A stretch of 64,000 nt of DNA. Source: Chitinophaga pendula. GTDB taxonomy: Bacteria; Bacteroidota; Bacteroidia; Chitinophagales; Chitinophagaceae. The notes beneath the pieces are model-generated. The model was not told the origin of the DNA and did no database searches. It worked only from the letters and a program-made list of their open reading frames with translations. Positions 62,096 to 64,000 of this stretch are shown here, in pieces. Every line of letters begins with the position of its first letter. The stretch's first letter is position 1. The DNA is taken from contig NZ_CP077769.1 of assembly GCF_020386615.1 (NCBI RefSeq), forward strand, positions 4,464,001 through 4,528,000, in the 5' to 3' direction. Both the position numbers and the translations under genes were made by a program.

Positions 62096-64000
62096 ATGAG
62101 TGTGGTACAAACCATCAGAACTGCAGCTGTACAGGCTATCAAGGCGCTATACCAACAGGAAATGTCCATCCAGGATATTGCCATCAATTCTACCAAACCC
62201 GAATTCGAAGGAGAATACACCATCGTCGTATTCGCCTTTACCCGCTTTAGCCGGCAAAAACCAGAAGAAACCGGCCAGCAGTTAGGTCAGTACCTGGTCA
62301 CTCACTTCTCCGAACTCATCGCCGGTTTCAACGTCGTAAAAGGATTCCTGAACCTCCGCATCAACGACGCCTTCTGGAACAACTTCCTCCGGAAAGAATT
62401 CACCAACCCGCAACCGGGCATCAAAGCCCCCAACGGCAAAAAGATCATGGTGGAATTCTCCTCCCCCAATACCAATAAACCACTGCACCTCGGCCACCTC
62501 CGTAATAACTTCCTGGGATTCTCTATCTCCGAGATACTCAAAGCCAACGGAAACGAAGTGATCAAAACAAATCTCGTCAACGATAGAGGTATACACATCT
62601 GTAAATCCATGCTGGCATGGCAACTCTATGCCCATGGAGATACCCCCGCCTCTACCGGCATCAAAGGCGATCACCTCGTCGGAGATTACTACGTCAAATT
62701 CGAATCCATCCTCAAAGAACAGGCAGAACCCATCATCGCCAACGTGCTGGAAAACAACTTCCAGGACTTCGATGGCGCCGAACTGGAACGGATCGAAAAA
62801 CTGGCCACCGCCCTGCATAAACCAGAAGTACAGCAGGACGAAGACAAAGAGGCCAAAATAATGGACGAGATCAAAGAACTGGCACGCAACAAAACCGAGA
62901 TCATGCAGCAAGCCAGGATCATGCTCGAACAATGGGAAGCCGGCAACCCCGAAGTAAGAGCACTGTGGGCCACCATGAACAGTTGGGTATACCAGGGCTT
63001 CGACGAAACCTATCGCAAACTGGGCGTCAGCTTCGATAAAATGTACTACGAAAGCGATACCTACCTCCTCGGAAAAGAACTGGTGGAAAAAGGACTCCGG
63101 AAAGAAGTACTCTTCCGCAAAAACGATAACTCCGTATGGATAGACCTCACCGCCGATGGCCTCGATGAAAAACTCCTCCTCCGCGGTAACGGCACCTCCG
63201 TATACATGACCCAGGACCTGGGTACCTTCCGTATCAAATACGACGACTACCACATGGACCAAAGCATCGTAGTCGTTGCAGATGAACAGAACTACCACTT
63301 CAAAGTACTCAAACTTATCCTCGAAAAATTACAGGAACCCTGCGCCGATGGTATCTTCCACCTCAGCTATGGCATGGTGGAACTCCCACATGGCCGCATG
63401 AAAAGCCGGGAAGGTACCGTCGTGGATGCCGACGACATGGTTACCGAAATGGTCACTACCGCCGCCGAACATACCAAAGATTCCAATAAGCTGAAAGACT
63501 TCCCCGAAGAAGAACTACAGCAACTCTATAACATGATCGGCCTGGGTGCCATGAAGTTTTTCCTCCTCCGGGTAGATCCTAAAAAGAAAATGATCTTCAA
63601 CCCGGAAGAATCCATCGACCTGCATGGCTTTACAGGCCCGTTCATCCAGTATGCACACGCCCGTATCAAATCCATCCTCCGCGAAGCAGGCCCACAGCAA
63701 GGCATCGACAACTTCGTAGCCTCCTCACCGTTACTCCCGCTGGAAAAAGAACTGATCATACTCAACGAACAGTTCGGCACCATCCTCGAAGATGCACAGA
63801 AAGAAATGAGCCCGGCAGTAGTCGCCAACTACGCCTTCCAGCTCGCCCAGAAATTCAATAGCTTCTATGCGGAAAAAGTGGAAGGGAAATATACCTACTC
63901 CGTACTCGGAGCAGAATCTGAAGAAAAGAAGATATTGCGTATACAGCTGATCACCCTCACGGCCAGTACCATCGCTCAGGCGATGCAGCTACTGGGGATC
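62096..64000 (+). CDS. argS: Arginyl-tRNA synthetase, 3' end cut by window edge
   Basis: A total of 635 codons are visible from ATG 62096 to the edge, with the stop not reached. This class I synthetase charges tRNA-Arg. The HIGH motif appears as PNTNKPLHLGHLRNN, with N-terminal tRNA-binding domain before it (Add1-like, residues 1-110) and an insertion of about 60 residues (around 220-300) rich in Lys and Glu between the HIGH region and the rest. The KMSKS loop is replaced by MKSREGTVV, as usual in ArgS. The visible end LLGI is close to the family C-terminus, so only a few residues should be missing. Confidence 0.96.
   Translation, partial: MSVVQTIRTAAVQAIKALYQQEMSIQDIAINSTKPEFEGEYTIVVFAFTRFSRQKPEETGQQLGQYLVTHFSELIAGFNVVKGFLNLRINDAFWNNFLRKEFTNPQPGIKAPNGKKIMVEFSSPNTNKPLHLGHLRNNFLGFSISEILKANGNEVIKTNLVNDRGIHICKSMLAWQLYAHGDTPASTGIKGDHLVGDYYVKFESILKEQAEPIIANVLENNFQDFDGAELERIEKLATALHKPEVQQDEDKEAKIMDEIKELARNKTEIMQQARIMLEQWEAGNPEVRALWATMNSWVYQGFDETYRKLGVSFDKMYYESDTYLLGKELVEKGLRKEVLFRKNDNSVWIDLTADGLDEKLLLRGNGTSVYMTQDLGTFRIKYDDYHMDQSIVVVADEQNYHFKVLKLILEKLQEPCADGIFHLSYGMVELPHGRMKSREGTVVDADDMVTEMVTTAAEHTKDSNKLKDFPEEELQQLYNMIGLGAMKFFLLRVDPKKKMIFNPEESIDLHGFTGPFIQYAHARIKSILREAGPQQGIDNFVASSPLLPLEKELIILNEQFGTILEDAQKEMSPAVVANYAFQLAQKFNSFYAEKVEGKYTYSVLGAESEEKKILRIQLITLTASTIAQAMQLLGI

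Noticed and set aside
1..64000. tRNA genes, prophage or integrative element
   Set aside because: No cloverleaf-like gene, integrase, transposase or phage structural gene was seen, and composition changes are gradual.

Overview
This 64 kb window looks like ordinary chromosome of a member of the Bacteroidota, most probably a Chitinophaga-like bacterium of the Chitinophagaceae. The evidence is a SusC/SusD pair, several outer-membrane beta-barrel proteins, bacillithiol-type redox chemistry (YtxJ), a glycine-rich RRM protein, large secreted S8 and S9 peptidases, and promoter-like elements of the Bacteroidota form TTTG/TAnnTTTG with few Shine-Dalgarno sites. The genus is an inference. I found no tRNA or rRNA genes, no insertion sequences, no prophage and no CRISPR array.

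Layout. 1-5974 (minus) is most of a giant secreted subtilisin-type peptidase with three LamG-like domains, cut by the left edge. 6351-7949 (minus) holds aroQ, ubiX, ytxJ and a previously unlisted 47-residue lipoprotein gene abutting ytxJ. 8159-12142 (plus) carries mpl, a DnaQ-type exonuclease, a polyprenol-phosphate sugar transferase and a DMT transporter. 12139-18203 is a DeoR-type regulator facing a SusC/SusD pair across an intergenic region with a 15-bp inverted repeat and a matching palindrome, probably operators. An S9 peptidase, a long hairpin and a 44-bp tandem repeat follow (18528-21592).

21756-30944 holds an AraC regulator, a GNAT/cupin/DUF4230 cluster, an unrecognised conserved protein, an RRM protein, a PNGase F-like lipoprotein, a membrane-anchored AraC regulator and an outer-membrane beta-barrel receptor preceded by nested inverted repeats. 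31030-36257 holds a dehydrogenase E2, CinA, a PBP4-type peptidase, a thioesterase and a DoxX protein. 36531-42447 is an envelope cluster: a very large TPR protein, a beta-barrel protein and an HU-like/SPOR membrane protein.

42539-53463 contains an RmlD-type reductase, a prolyl oligopeptidase, the glycolytic pair pfkA-pyk, an MFS exporter, an aldehyde dehydrogenase, pantothenate kinase and a GAF histidine kinase. 53602-64000 contains a ferredoxin/ferredoxin-reductase pair, a DUF6686-like protein, a secreted PmoA-like protein, a small unknown protein, a dipeptide epimerase, dnaK, an OmpA-family protein and nearly complete argS.

Most transcription units end in textbook stem-loops, several shared between convergent genes. 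I see no dramatic new defence or mobile system. The best leads are the DeoR operator set, the repeats upstream of the beta-barrel receptor at 28548, the lipoprotein-ytxJ unit, the variant active site of the S8 peptidase, and the 44-bp tandem repeat.
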